Source: Progne subis subis
Taxonomy: Eukaryota > Chordata > Aves > Passeriformes > Hirundinidae
Assembly (NCBI GenBank): GCA_022316685.1
Contig: JAKJHU010000536.1
Span: 87,956 to 151,955, forward strand
Direction: 5' to 3'
Length of the DNA stretch: 64,000 nt
The notes under the pieces were generated by a model that was not told the origin of the DNA, made no database searches, and saw only the letters and a program-made list of their open reading frames with translations. Every line of letters begins with the position of its first letter. Positions within the stretch are counted from its first letter, which is position 1. The position numbers were made by a program, and so were the translations under genes. Positions 16,920-27,861 of the stretch are shown piece by piece.

Positions 16920-17825
16920 TGCAAAGTGTCATAGACAGTATCTCAAGGCCCAGCTGGCAACTGCCAGTGTGTGGTGTCTTCAAAGGCCTGTACTTGGACC
17001 AATACATTCAGTATCTTTATCAGTGACCCAGCTAATTGGATTGAGAGTACCCTCTACAGGTGTGCAGCTGACACCAAGCTAAGGAGTGCCATTGGTTCAG
17101 TGGAAGGACGGGATGTCACCCCAGGGACCTTGGCAGCCTGGAGGAGTGGACTCATGTCAACCTCATTAAGTTCAACAAGGTCAAGTACAAAATCATGCAC
17201 CCGGGTCTGGGCAACCCCCTTTTGACACAAACAGATTGAAAGCTGCCCTGTGGAGAAGGACGTGGGGTCCTGGTGGGTGACAGATGGGATATGAACTGGC
17301 AGTGAGCTCTTGCAGGCCAGGAAATCAATCATATTCTGCGCTGCATAACAAAGAGTGTGGGCAGCAGGACAAGAGAGGAGATTTTCTGTGTTCACAGTGC
17401 TTTTGTGAGACCTGTTAGAGGATGTCAGATAAGGACAACAAAAGTTGTCAAAGGGATGGAACATCTCTGCTGTGTAGATGGGCAGAGAGAAGTGCCTTTC
17501 ACCCTCAGCCTGAGGTGAAAAGGTGCTGTGAAGAACTGATTGCAATGTTCACTATATCAAATGTGTGAAAGAAATATGGGGAGCGACTTGTTATAGGGCT
17601 CATCTTGATAGGATAAGGTCAATGGTTTGAAACTGGGAGAAGGTAGGGTCAGCCTGGTCATAAAGAAAACATGCTTTTTGATGAGCATGATGAGACATAG
17701 GAACGCCTTGTCCAGAGAAGATATTGATGTACCATGTTTGAAAGGGTTCAGGTTCTCGATGGAAGGTGCTGTGAGAAAGCTGACTAGTGAGGTGTGGGGT
17801 CCATGACAAGATAGAAATGACATTT
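16920..17825 (+). mobile_element. Degenerate CR1 LINE fragment (alpha spacer copy 1)
   Basis: Translation near 16990-17220 gives a CR1 reverse-transcriptase remnant: FSIFISDPANWIESTLYRC, then ADTKL. A decayed CR1 3' UTR follows to about 17825, with pieces resembling the CR1 consensus around 17614-17640 and 17707-17800. Many frameshifts, inactive. It lies about 1.6 kb before the GB ATG, the same position as the CR1 in the beta spacers, and the non-CR1 sequence just upstream is also alignable, so both look like one ancient insertion. Confidence 0.72.
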
Positions 17826-18135
17826 CCTACAATGTGTTTCTGGATATTATTGACTATTCCAACACAACTATTACTTTTGGGGTATTTTCCCCAATTAATA
17901 AAACATTCAAAATATACTCGAATGCTAAAGCGCTTTTAAAGTCTTCCTCAGCTATACTGTCGTTTCTTCTTTGAATAGTTGCACCTTCAATTTATTAAGA
18001 GTAGCAGACTTTCTTACTCTGCCACCAATATTTATTTCTGATTGTTCACTGCGACAAAAGGAAATGACTAAAAAGTACGGAAAATACCTTCTCAAATTTA
18101 ATCACCTTTGGAGTCGCATAAAGAAGGAGCTTCTG

Positions 18136-18537
18136 CTGTTGGTGTTGGCCGCGGCGGAGAGAGGCCGGTGCCGGTGGCGCCCCGAGCCCCGCCCCAAGCC
18201 GGGCCCCGTTGAGCGCGGCCATCGGGCGGCTGCAGCGGCGTCGCGGCGCCTCCGGGTGCCGCTGTTGGCCGGCGCCGAGCGGCGCTGGAGCCGCGGCCGC
18301 CGCAGCGTCCTGCCCCCGCAGGCTGCTCGCTCGCCCGGCGCCGGCCACAGCGGCAGCGGCAGCGGCAGCGGCAGCGGCGGAGGGCGGCGCTGGGCGCGGA
18401 GCGGCGGCGTCCGAGGCGGCCCGAGCGGCCCGGCTGCGCGGCGGCGGCCCGAGCGCTGTGCGGCGAGAGCGGCCGCGAGGGAGGCAGGGCAGCGGCGGGA
18501 GCGGTGCGGGAGCGCGGCGAGCGCTGCGGGCCGGAGA
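18136..18537 (+). promoter_or_regulatory. GB-2 promoter and 5' UTR block
   Basis: Same block as before GB-1, joined here to a completely different upstream sequence (alpha spacer). GC box near 18186-18194, candidate CGCT element near 18278-18288, GGCAGC microsatellite at about 18348-18378. Its high GC removes stop codons, so the frame of GB-2 stays open far upstream; the extension is not supported as protein. Confidence 0.6.
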
Positions 18538-21003
18538 ATGGCGCTGAGGCGGCGGCAGAGGCGCGGGCCGGGCGGCGGGCGAGCGCTGCCGGCCGCGCTG
18601 CTGCTGTGCCTGTGGTGCCGGGCGGCGGCCGAGCGGCTCCGCTACGCCATCCCCGAGGAGCTGGCCACAGGCTCGCTCGTGGGGCCGCTGGCGCGGGACC
18701 TGGGGCTCAGCGCGGACGAGCTGCCGGCGCGCAAGCTGCAGGTGGCGTCTGCCGGCAAGAAGCAGCCGAAATATTTCACGGTGAATGAGGAGAACGGGAA
18801 CCTGTACATGAACGAGAGGCTGGACCGGGAGGAGATGTGCGGCGACTCGGCGACCTGCTCCGTCAGCTTCGAGGTGATGGTAAAGAACCCACTGAACATT
18901 TTCCGTGTTGAAGTGTACATCGAGGACGTGAATGACAACTCCCCGGTGTTCAGCAAGGCTGCTCTGGACCTGGAGATTAGTGAATGGACGCTTCCCGGTG
19001 CTCGTTTTCCGCTCGAGATGGCCCGAGATACGGACGTAGGAAGCAATTCTCTGCTGACTTATCAGCTCACCAGCAACCCCTCCTTCTCACTGTCCATGAA
19101 GGAAAAGCCAGGTGGCAAGAAACAGCCGGAATTGGTGCTGGAGACTGCGTTGGACCGGGAGAAGCAGAGCTCCTTTGAGTTGGTGCTGACAGCTGTGGAC
19201 GGCGGCGACCCCGCGAGGTCCGGAACTGTCCAGGTTCACATCAATGTGACAGACGCCAATGACAACCCGCCCGTGTTCAGCAAAAGCCTCTACGAGGCGC
19301 GAGTGGCGGAGAATTTGCCGGTGGGGTCGGTGGTGCTGCAGGTACGGGCCACGGATGCAGATGCAGGCTCGAACGGGCGAGTGTCCTACTCCTTCAGCAG
19401 CGTCCCGGATACTGTCAGAGCGTTGTTCGCTGTGGACAGTGACAGCGGGGAGGTCAGGACGGTGGGTCCCCTGGATTTCGAGGAGAAGAGTAATTACAAC
19501 TTCGGCCTGGAGGCGAGAGACGGCGGCGGGCTCACCGATCACTGTGAAGTGCAGATCGACATCACAGACGAAAATGACAACGCACCCGAGATCACCATTC
19601 TGTCTTTGTCGAGTCCTGTGCCTGAGGACGCGCCTGCAGGCACTGTGGTGGCCCTGCTGAACGTGAACGACCCGGACTCCGGCGAGAACGGTCAGGTGTC
19701 GTGCGAGCTGTCGGGAGAGGCGCCGCTGTCGATCGTGGCGTCGCCGGGCGGCTCGTACAAGGTGGTGACGGCGAGCGCGCTGGACCGCGAGCAGGCGGCC
19801 GAGCACCGCGTGACGGTGGTGGCCCGGGACCGGGGCAGGCCGGCGCTGCGGAGCAGCGCGGAGCTGGTGCTGGAGGTGTCGGACGTGAACGACAACGCGC
19901 CGGTGTTCGAGGAGGCGGCGTACAGCGCGTACGTGGCGGAGAACAACGCGGCGGGCGCGCTGGTGCTGCGCGTGCAGGCGCGGGACGCGGACGCGGGCGC
20001 CAACGGGCGCGTGAGCTACTGGCTGGCGGGCGGCAGCGCGGGCGCGGCGGGCGCGGCGCCGCCGGTGTCGGTGGAGGCGCGGAGCGGCGCGCTGTACGCG
20101 CAGCGCTCCTTCGACTACGAGCGCTGCCGCGAGTTCGCGGTGGCCGTGCGGGCGCAGGACGGCGGCGCGCCGGCGCGCAGCTCCACGGCCACGGTGCGCG
20201 TCTTCGTGCTGGACCGCAACGACAACGCGCCGCGGGTGCTCTGGCCGGCGCCGGCGGCGGCGGCGGGAGAGGCGGCGGGAGCGGCGGCGACTCCTTTCGA
20301 GGTGGTTCCGCGCTCGGCCGAGGCCGGCTACCTGGTGGCCAAGGTGGTGGCGGTGGACGCGGACGCGGGGCGCAACGCGTGGCTGTCGTACGAGCTGGTG
20401 CAGGCGTCGGAGCCGGCGCTGTTCCGCGTGGGGCTGCACAGCGGCGAGGTGCGCACGGCGCGGGCCGTGTCCGAGCGGGACGCGGCCAAGCAGCGCGTGG
20501 TGGCCGTGGTGAAGGACCACGGGCAGCCGGCGCTGTCGGCCACGGCCACGCTGCACGTGGTGCTGGCCGAGAGCTTGCAGGAGGCGCTGCCGGAGCTGAG
20601 CGAGCGGGCGGCGGGCGCCGAGGCGCCGGCGGCCGAGCTGCAGTTCTACCTGGTGCTGGCGCTGGCGCTGCTGTCGGCGCTCTTCCTGCTGAGCGTGGCG
20701 CTGGCCGTGCTGGCTCGCCTGCGCCGGGCCGGGCCGCCCGCCGTGCTGCGCTGCCTGGGCGCGCAGCGCTTCTCGGTGGCCGGCGCCGCCTTCCCGGCCG
20801 ACTTCTGCGAGGGCACCTTGCCCTACTCCTACAACCTGTGCGTGGCGGCGCCGGCCCGCGCCCTGCCCGAGGCCGCTTGGCCGCCGCCGCCCGTGCCCAT
20901 CCTGTCGGCGGAGGAGCTGCTGCCCGCCGATTCCTGCCAGAAACCGAGCCCCAACAGCGGCGCCGAGACCGGGGAGCCGCCCGCCGACCCCGATGCACCG
21001 CAG
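18538..21003 (+). CDS. PCDHGB: Protocadherin gamma B-type variable exon GB-2 (intact, 822 codons)
   Basis: Reference GB copy of the window; open from ATG to splice donor. Signal peptide about residues 1-30; mature start near RLRYAIPEE. Cadherin repeats EC1-EC6, with calcium linkers DVNDN at 130-134, DANDN 239-243, DENDN 344-348, DVNDN 449-453 and DRNDN 559-563. EC1 has a Cys101-x5-Cys107 pair, as in other clustered protocadherins. Transmembrane helix about 703-730; tail 731-822 with [13 protein letters not shown], typical of gamma-B. Ends CAG|GTCTGT in phase 0, for joining to the constant exons outside the window. By family knowledge EC1-EC4 make homophilic trans contacts and EC5-EC6 take part in cis pairing at the neuronal surface. 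EC5 to tail is nearly identical in all GB copies. An in-frame upstream ATG at 17971 was not used, because the signal peptide begins at 18538. Confidence 0.96.
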
Positions 21004-23980
21004 GTCTGTAAAGCCTCTCGCTTGCGCTGTTCGCATTGAGCATTTCTAAACCTTCATCCTCCTTTCCCTCTCTTTGCCTGAGATGTGTCTCTCTGCAATG
21101 CCCGCGCGCTCCCACTCTCCTTCGGTGGTTTCAGTTTCTGGTGCAGTTTAGGGACTTTGACTACCTCTGCCATTTATATTTGCGGCTGTGAATGCGGTCA
21201 ATCAATTTTCTTGGAGATTTTCCCTTCGATTCCTGTTTCCTAAGATTGATCTAGTTGACGTCTTTGTCAGCTGGGTGAATAACCCTGTTTCGGTATAGGA
21301 CAGGCAAAGAAACACTTCCTGTGACATCCTGAACCACAAAGTTGCAGATGATTCCTAGCTCTTTTCTCTTTATCCTCCCATGTGTTGCAGGTGTGTTGCT
21401 GTAGAAATGGTAACTTTGGGGTGGGTGACTCTTATTTTCGAGGAATTATTTACCTGATGACAGAGCGTTAGCACCGCTGTTTCACAAATGAAAGTTGTAG
21501 ATTGTTCTTCCCTATTGAATATTCCCACCTTCGGCTGTGTGTCCTTCCGGATTTTGCAAAGGCTAGTGGAGAAATGGCAGCAGTAGTGGGATGGATAAAT
21601 TGCATCCAGGCACGGTTTGTCCCGATCTTTGTAAAGTTCTTTTCTTACCCTGTAGAATGTGACTGTCAATTGTTTTACAGAGCACTGCTGCTTCATGGCA
21701 GACTTCTCTTAAAGGAAATCACGTTTGCAGTAGGATTTTTTCTTTTTTCAGTGAAATGTACGTGTTTTCACCAGAAAGTCTTGTTCCTTCACCTTCATGG
21801 TTATGTAGGAGAATGTTTGTCGTGTTTCGGGGTTCGGTTTCTGTAGAGCTGGGAGCCTAAGTGGGACAGGTTACTTATTGCAGGATTCCAGGCATCGTTT
21901 CTCCTTGCTGGTATTTTTCTTCAGGTTTTTGTTTATTTATTTTGTTGGTTTTTTGTATTTTTTTTCCCAATCCTAGGTGGTAGTTTCTTGTATTGAAGGC
22001 AGCAGTGAAGGTGCAGAGTGGGATATCAAAAGAAAAAAAGAAAAAAAGAAAGGGAAAACAGAAAAGTAAAATTGACAAGTGTAGGCTCAGTGAGGAGATT
22101 CTTGGTGTTCTACTTGTGCTGAGTAAAATATTGGAAATGTTTTGAAACTCCTCTCTTGTTTCATCACACATTCAGGTTCTACTCAGAATATTTGTCTACA
22201 AATATTTTCAGATTTTTTAGGAGTTGCTTTACTCCTGAAAATGAAAAGCTTCCTGGTCGTTCTTTCCGGAAGCAATGTCCATGGACCAGGTTTATAGTTG
22301 GGCAAAACCCCGTCGGTTAATGCTCTTGAGGTGCTGGGCTTCCAAAGGAGGTGTGGGGATCCGTGAATAGGAATTTACAGCTTGTTCCTGTGCCGTGTGC
22401 CTTCCCATCTTTTGAGGCATTGAGCAAATGCTTACACTACAGGACGGATTTCTTTTGTTCAGACATTATTTAGCTGCAGCTAAGCCGCAGAATTGGATCT
22501 CCAAAAGCAAAACCCTCTGTTTGGCGGTTCAGAGCCTGGTTTGTATTTGTATGTCCCTTGTCCCAAAGAGACATTCGCGTTTCGGTGGCTTTTGTTTTTA
22601 TTTTGGAATGGATGGCCAAGTTCCCGGGCATGGCTGGTGCATGCTGTCCAAGAAAGAACTGTGTGATGGGGTAATGTGTGTAATCACGAGCTGTAGAGTT
22701 CCAGGTTCCAATGAACAATCTGAAAGTGATGGCTGGAGGATGTGAAACAACACAGGTCGATCCCGAGCATCCGAGGAAGTGCAGGTGCAAGCTTACAAAG
22801 TCCGTGAAGGGAGGTCAGTCCCTTGGACAATTCACTTTGAGCGGGGATCGTCATCACCGCATTTGGTGTGGTGGGGATTGGTAGACGAACGTCACTGGTG
22901 ACATTGCAGTGAGCGTCGTTTTGGTTTATACAAAGGCAGAGACAAAATAAATCAAGCGAGATGATTTATTAAAGAAAACGTGGGTCCTGATGTAGCATCG
23001 ATACCCGACTGTGACGGACAAAAGCTCTCTAACAGTTTAATGTTAGAAAGTGTGTGTTTATACACGGGCAGCGGGCAGCGTGCGGGATCGCTCCCAAATA
23101 CTCACCGGAATTTACAGGTGATCACAGAGTCCTTTTATTTACAAAAGCATGGAATACCCCAAACACAAATGCATATTCATGACCCTGGTACATCCCATTC
23201 CCCGCTTCGTATGGTAATTAGCTCAAAGGCAATTAAGCATGCGTAGTTTGTTCTTTGGAATGGGTCGGTGGTCCTTTTCATGGGGAGGGGTCCCCAAAAT
23301 GAGGGAGTAAGGAAATCTTCCTCGTTCTGACCTTTCTCCCTTTTCGATGCAAATGTGATCAATGAACCCTTGGTAGGACTCCTATGTCCTGCCTTCGTGA
23401 CTGTTTCTGGGCAGAGGAGGCCTACACTTGTCTTATGTTCCTAAAAGGTATCGATCAGCTTCTGCATTCTTCATTATCAGCACAGCTAACCAAACATAAA
23501 GCTGACAAGTAATCAGTTATTCTAATACGGAAGAGTGATCCCAAACCCACTTTCTCTTAGTTAATTACTACCTTTGAATTTCAGCAAAGCTTACCTATCT
23601 ACTTTAGTTAATTTCAGCAAAGCTTATCTCTAACCAAGATTTTAATCCCTCTAAAATCCTTAATTCTCTAAAGTTTCTGTCTCAAAGACAGCCGCAAAAG
23701 CTGTGCCATTCGTATCAGAAACGGGTGTTTTGAACGAATTCACGCAACACTCGTTGTAATATTCTCCAAGCCATCTTAAAAGAACTGTATCATAAACCAA
23801 CATTCCAAGGATATTTTCCGATGCGGTAAACCAAATCAAATCACAGGAGTTCTCTGATTGACGTCTGATGGCGCTGAGGTAAAAGATCAAAGACGAGATG
23901 TGCTGGAGACAAGCACAAGGCACATGTCCCCGCTGAACGGGAGCCCAGGACTCGGGGCCGGCGGTGTCACCCCCGAGAGC
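21004..23980. other. GB-to-GA spacer 2
   Basis: Near-copy of 6893-9660 and 50171-53130, with the same reverse LTR-like element. It includes the internal segment around 21664-21853 that spacer 1 lacks. No gene is seen. Confidence 0.75.
22900..23402 (-). mobile_element. LTR-like element, reverse orientation (copy 2)
   Basis: Second copy of the block at 8580-9083, nearly identical, in the same place and orientation relative to the exons. It was therefore copied with the spacer and is not an independent insertion. Confidence 0.4.
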
Positions 23981-24287
23981 CTCCGGTGTGCGAGGCGGGC
24001 GGGCAGCGCTGGGCAGCGCTCGGTGCCTGCAGTGCCGGGAGGAGGCTGCGGGCGCCGCTGCTGACCGAGAGGAGCGAGAGGAGCTGGGAGCGCTCCCGGC
24101 AGCCCCGCCCGCTGCGGATCGGCTCGGTCACTCGATCGCGGTCTGTCTCGGCGGTGGTCGGCCTGCGATCATCCCCGCCGGGAGGAACTGTGCTGCGGAG
24201 AGACAGAGTGGCCGGCAGCAGCGGCTGTGAGAGGCAAGCCGGAGAGTGAGCGGGAATTGGAGCAGGATCGAGATTACCGCGACCGAG
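23981..24287 (+). promoter_or_regulatory. GA-2 promoter and 5' UTR
   Basis: Paired CGCT box CAGCGCTGGGCAGCGCT at 24004-24020, about 270 bases before the ATG. Homology to GA-1 and GA-4 holds to about 24138 and then stops: the last 150 bases of leader are different, showing that promoter and leader have separate histories. Confidence 0.55.
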
Positions 24288-26733
24288 ATGTGCGCGGCGG
24301 GGAGGCGCTGGGGCCGGCGGCAGCGAGCTCTGCTCTGCGCCGTCCTGCTGGCGGCGTGGGAGGCGGCGTGCGGGCAGCTGCGCTACTCGGTGCCCGAGGA
24401 GATGCCCAAGGGCTCCTTCGTGGGCGACGTGGCCAAGGACCTGGGGCTGCAGCTGCCGGAGATCCGAGACCGCGGCGCCCGCATTGTCTCTGAAGGTAGG
24501 ACGCAGTATTTCGCTCTGCACAGGAAGACGGGACATTTAGTGACGGCGGAGAGGATCGACAGAGAGCAGCTGTGCGAGAGTGTGCAGCAATGCGTGCTGC
24601 GCTGTGAGCTGATAATAGAGGGGGAAATGAAGTTTTATGAAGTAGAAGTCAGTATCATAGACATTAACGACAACGCCCCGAGCTTCAAGGAAGTTGAGCT
24701 GGAAGAGAGAATAAGCGAGACTGCAGCCCCGGGGTCGCGGTTTCCCCTGCCAGACGCTCACGACCCGGACTCGGGCCGGAATTCCCTGCAGAGCTACGAG
24801 CTGAGCGGTGACGAGCACTTCTCGCTGGCCGTGCAGGCGGGCCCCGGCGGCGATCAGCGTCCCGAGCTGGTGCTGGCCAAGGCGCTGGACCGGGAGGAGG
24901 CGGCGTTTCACGAGCTGGTGCTGAGGGCGAGCGACGGCGGCGATCCGGCACGGACGGGCACGGCTCGGATCCATGTGACGGTGGTGGACGCGAACGACAA
25001 CGCGCCCGTGTTCAGCCAGGCGGAGTACACGGTGCGTGTGCCCGAGGACGTGCCCGTGGGCTCTGTGCTTGTCACCGTCACGGCCACCGATGCGGATGAG
25101 GGGCTGAATGGGCACGTGAAATATACGTTTAAAAAAATAACAGAAAGAGCCTCTAACATATTTCTTCTGGACTCCGAGACTGGAGCGATCACTCTTTTGC
25201 GAAGCCTGGACTTCGAGGAAGGAGATACTTACGATCTGGAGGTGCAGGCACGGGACGGTGGAGACTTTTTCGACACTGCCAAAGTCACGATCACCGTGAC
25301 AGACATAAACGATAATGCGCCAGTGATTTCAGTGAGGTCAGCGCTAAGTGAGATTTCTGAGGACGCCCCGTTGGGAACAGTGGTCGCCCTGCTACACGTG
25401 CAGGACCGGGACTCGGGGGCGAATGGCGAGGTGCACTGTTCGATCGACGGGGGCGTCCCGTTCCGGCTGCAGAGCTCACACGGCAGCTACTACAGCGTGG
25501 TGACAGCGAGGGAGCTGGACCGAGAGCAGGTGTCGGAGTACAACGTGACGGTGCGGGCGGCGGACGGCGGGTCGCCGGCGCTGCAGAGCAGCGCGGTGCT
25601 GGCGCTGCGGGTGCTGGACGTGAACGACAACGCGCCGGTGTTCGCGGAGGAGCGCTACAGCGCGCGGCTGGCGGAGAACAACGCGGCGGGCGCGCTGGTG
25701 CTGAGGGTGCTGGCGACGGACGCGGACTGGGGGCAGAACGCGCGCGTGCGGTACCGGCTGTGCGAGGGGCGGGTGCGGGGCGCGCCGCTGTCGTCGTACG
25801 TGTCGGTGCAGGCGGAGACGGGCGCGCTGTACGCGCTGCGCTCCCTGGACTACGAGCAGGTGCGCGAGCTGCAGCTGTGGGTGCTGGCGGAGGACGGCGG
25901 CGCGCCGGCGCTGAGCGGCAACGCGTCGGTGCGGCTGCTGATCGCGGACGAGAACGACAACGCGCCGCGGGTGCTGTACCCGCCGCCGGGCGCGGGCTCG
26001 GGCGGCGCGTGGTCGGGCGTGGAGCTGGCGCCGCGCGGGTCGGAGCCCGGCGCGCTGGTGGCCAAGGTGGTGGCGGTGGACGCGGACGCGGGGCAGAACG
26101 CGTGGCTGTCGTACGAGCTGGCCAAGGCCACGGAGCCGGGGCTGTTCCGCGTGGGGCTGCACAGCGGCGAGGTGCGCACGGCGCGCTCGCCGCTGGCCCG
26201 CGACGCGGCGCGCCACAGCCTGGTGGTGGTGGTGAAGGACCACGGGCGGCCGGCGCTGTCGGCCACGGCCACGCTCAGCGTGCTGCTGGCCGACAGCGTG
26301 GCCGAGCTGCTGGCCGAGCTGGGCGGCGCGGCCGAGGCGGCGGCGCCGGGCGAGCCGGCCGGCGGCCTGACGCGCTGGCTCGTGCTGGCCGTGGCCGCCG
26401 TTCTCCTGCCTCTTCCTCGCCTTCCTGCTGCTGCTGCTGGCGCTGCGCCTGCGGCGCTGGCGCCGCCGCCAGCTGCTGCCGCCCGCCGCCGCCGCCGCCT
26501 TGCGCGGCGTGCCCGTCTCGCACTTCGTGGGCATCGACGGCGTGCGCGCCTTCCTGCGCTCCTACTCGCACGACGTGTCGCTCACGGCCGACTCGCGCAA
26601 GAGCCACCTGCGCTTGTCCCGCGCCAGCTGCTGCGACACCCTCCCGGCCCGGCCGCTGCCCGACGAGCCCGAGCCGCTGCTCGGGGACGAGGATTCTGCT
26701 GCCGCCGGCCCCTCGGATCCCTCCGCTCCCTCG
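24288..26733 (+). CDS. PCDHGA: Protocadherin gamma A-type variable exon GA-2 (one +1 frameshift in the transmembrane segment)
   Basis: Open from the ATG through all six EC repeats. EC1 is the [16 protein letters not shown] / CESVQQC type, unique in the window. EC2 to early EC3 is identical to the other GAs. Late EC3-EC4 is the [20 protein letters not shown] type. A single extra T near 26400 (GCCGTTCTCC against GCCGTCTCC in the other copies) shifts the frame inside the membrane helix; the [11 protein letters not shown] tail continues intact in the new frame to TCG|GTGAGT. Without the shift it would be 815 codons. As written, the product would lose its membrane anchor. A one-base error in the sequence is the simplest explanation. 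The tail ends in the beta-type [11 protein letters not shown], not the GA-1/GA-4 version. Confidence 0.93.
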
Positions 26734-27839
26734 GTGAGTTCCTCTGGCCGCATCTTCTCCCTGGCCATTTCCCCCGATGCTTCCCTGCCCTTTGCCCGCT
26801 CTGTTCCCTGCCTTGTGCAAGGAGCTTTGCTGCCAAGGAAGGTCACCTTTCGTTTCCCGACGCGCTGTGTTCTCGTGCAGATTCTTGCTGCGGGGACATG
26901 GACGTGGGCTCGGTGCCCAGTCTTATCTCGGTGGAAGCTGTGGCAGGAGGGAGGCTGCTCCTGGATGGTCATTTTTAGACCATGGCTATATTTTTTTATC
27001 AAGCGCCAGATTGTTTGTCATTGTGTTTCCAAGCCTGTGCCATTGGTTCTCCTTTTAACTTATTCTGAATGGATGAATGAAGTTCCTAAGTTATTAGGGA
27101 ATGGATGTTAAGTTATCAGTAGGATGGGTTTCTTTCCTAAAGCACGTGAGATTGCTTGGGTGAGGCTGTCTGAGTACTGTAACTTCACTTTTCATCATTC
27201 ATTCTGCTCTCAGGATTTACGTTTCTCCATGACAATGCACGTTGGCCAGGAAATGTCTTGGCATTCGTCTATTCTGTCATCTTGGAGCCGCATGTAGAGC
27301 AATGGTCCAGGCAGCAGCTGGCCATTGACAGTGTCTGTCTGCCTGTCAGGAAGAGGAAAGAGAAACCTGAATGTTCTCCTTCAGATGGGTTTCCTGATGC
27401 GTGGTGCTTCCTGGGACAGGCTGTTCTTGAGCACAGGTGGACACTTCCCATTAAGGGTTGAGAGTTCTCTTCTCCATCTTGGGTGTGTGCTGTAAGAGGA
27501 TGAGGGTGTCTTGGAGCAGATTCTGTGATACCTGGGCTTGTATCAGAGCTCTGGATCGGTCGTGCACTCAAGAACACTTTATTTCTGATAAGCAGAGAAG
27601 TCTCTTAGTGTCCATCCGTGTTCTGATCTTTTTTCTCTCTAAGTTTCTCCATCCAGATTTCCTCCACCACGCTTTCTGCTGATACTCCCCTGCCCTTTCC
27701 CTGCCGTGTTCCCTGGCTCGCCTGGGGGATTTTGTTTAAAAGCAAGGTGGAGTTTCCTCTGGTGACATTCTGAAGGCTGGTGCCCGTTGGTGTCATTGTG
27801 TAAGCACAGGGTCGTTCCTCAGCGCTCCAGTTAGTGAAG

Positions 27840-27861
27840 AAGGAAGGAAGGAGGGAGAAGG
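27840..27861. repeat. GGAA-rich microsatellite
   Basis: Short AAGG-type purine run (GAAGGAAGGAAGGAGGG), also present near 41388-41408 in the other beta spacer. Confidence 0.6.

Noticed and set aside
17971..18537. In-frame upstream ATG extending GB-2 by 189 codons
   Set aside because: The signal peptide begins at 18538 and the extension is low-complexity GC-rich leader; the alpha-spacer part is unrelated before GB-1, GB-3 and GB-4.
19087..21036. Very long open frames on the minus strand opposite GB and GA exons (up to about 650 codons)
   Set aside because: They are Arg/Pro/Ala-rich by-products of very high GC at third positions in the sense exons, have no recognisable domain, and vary with each indel.
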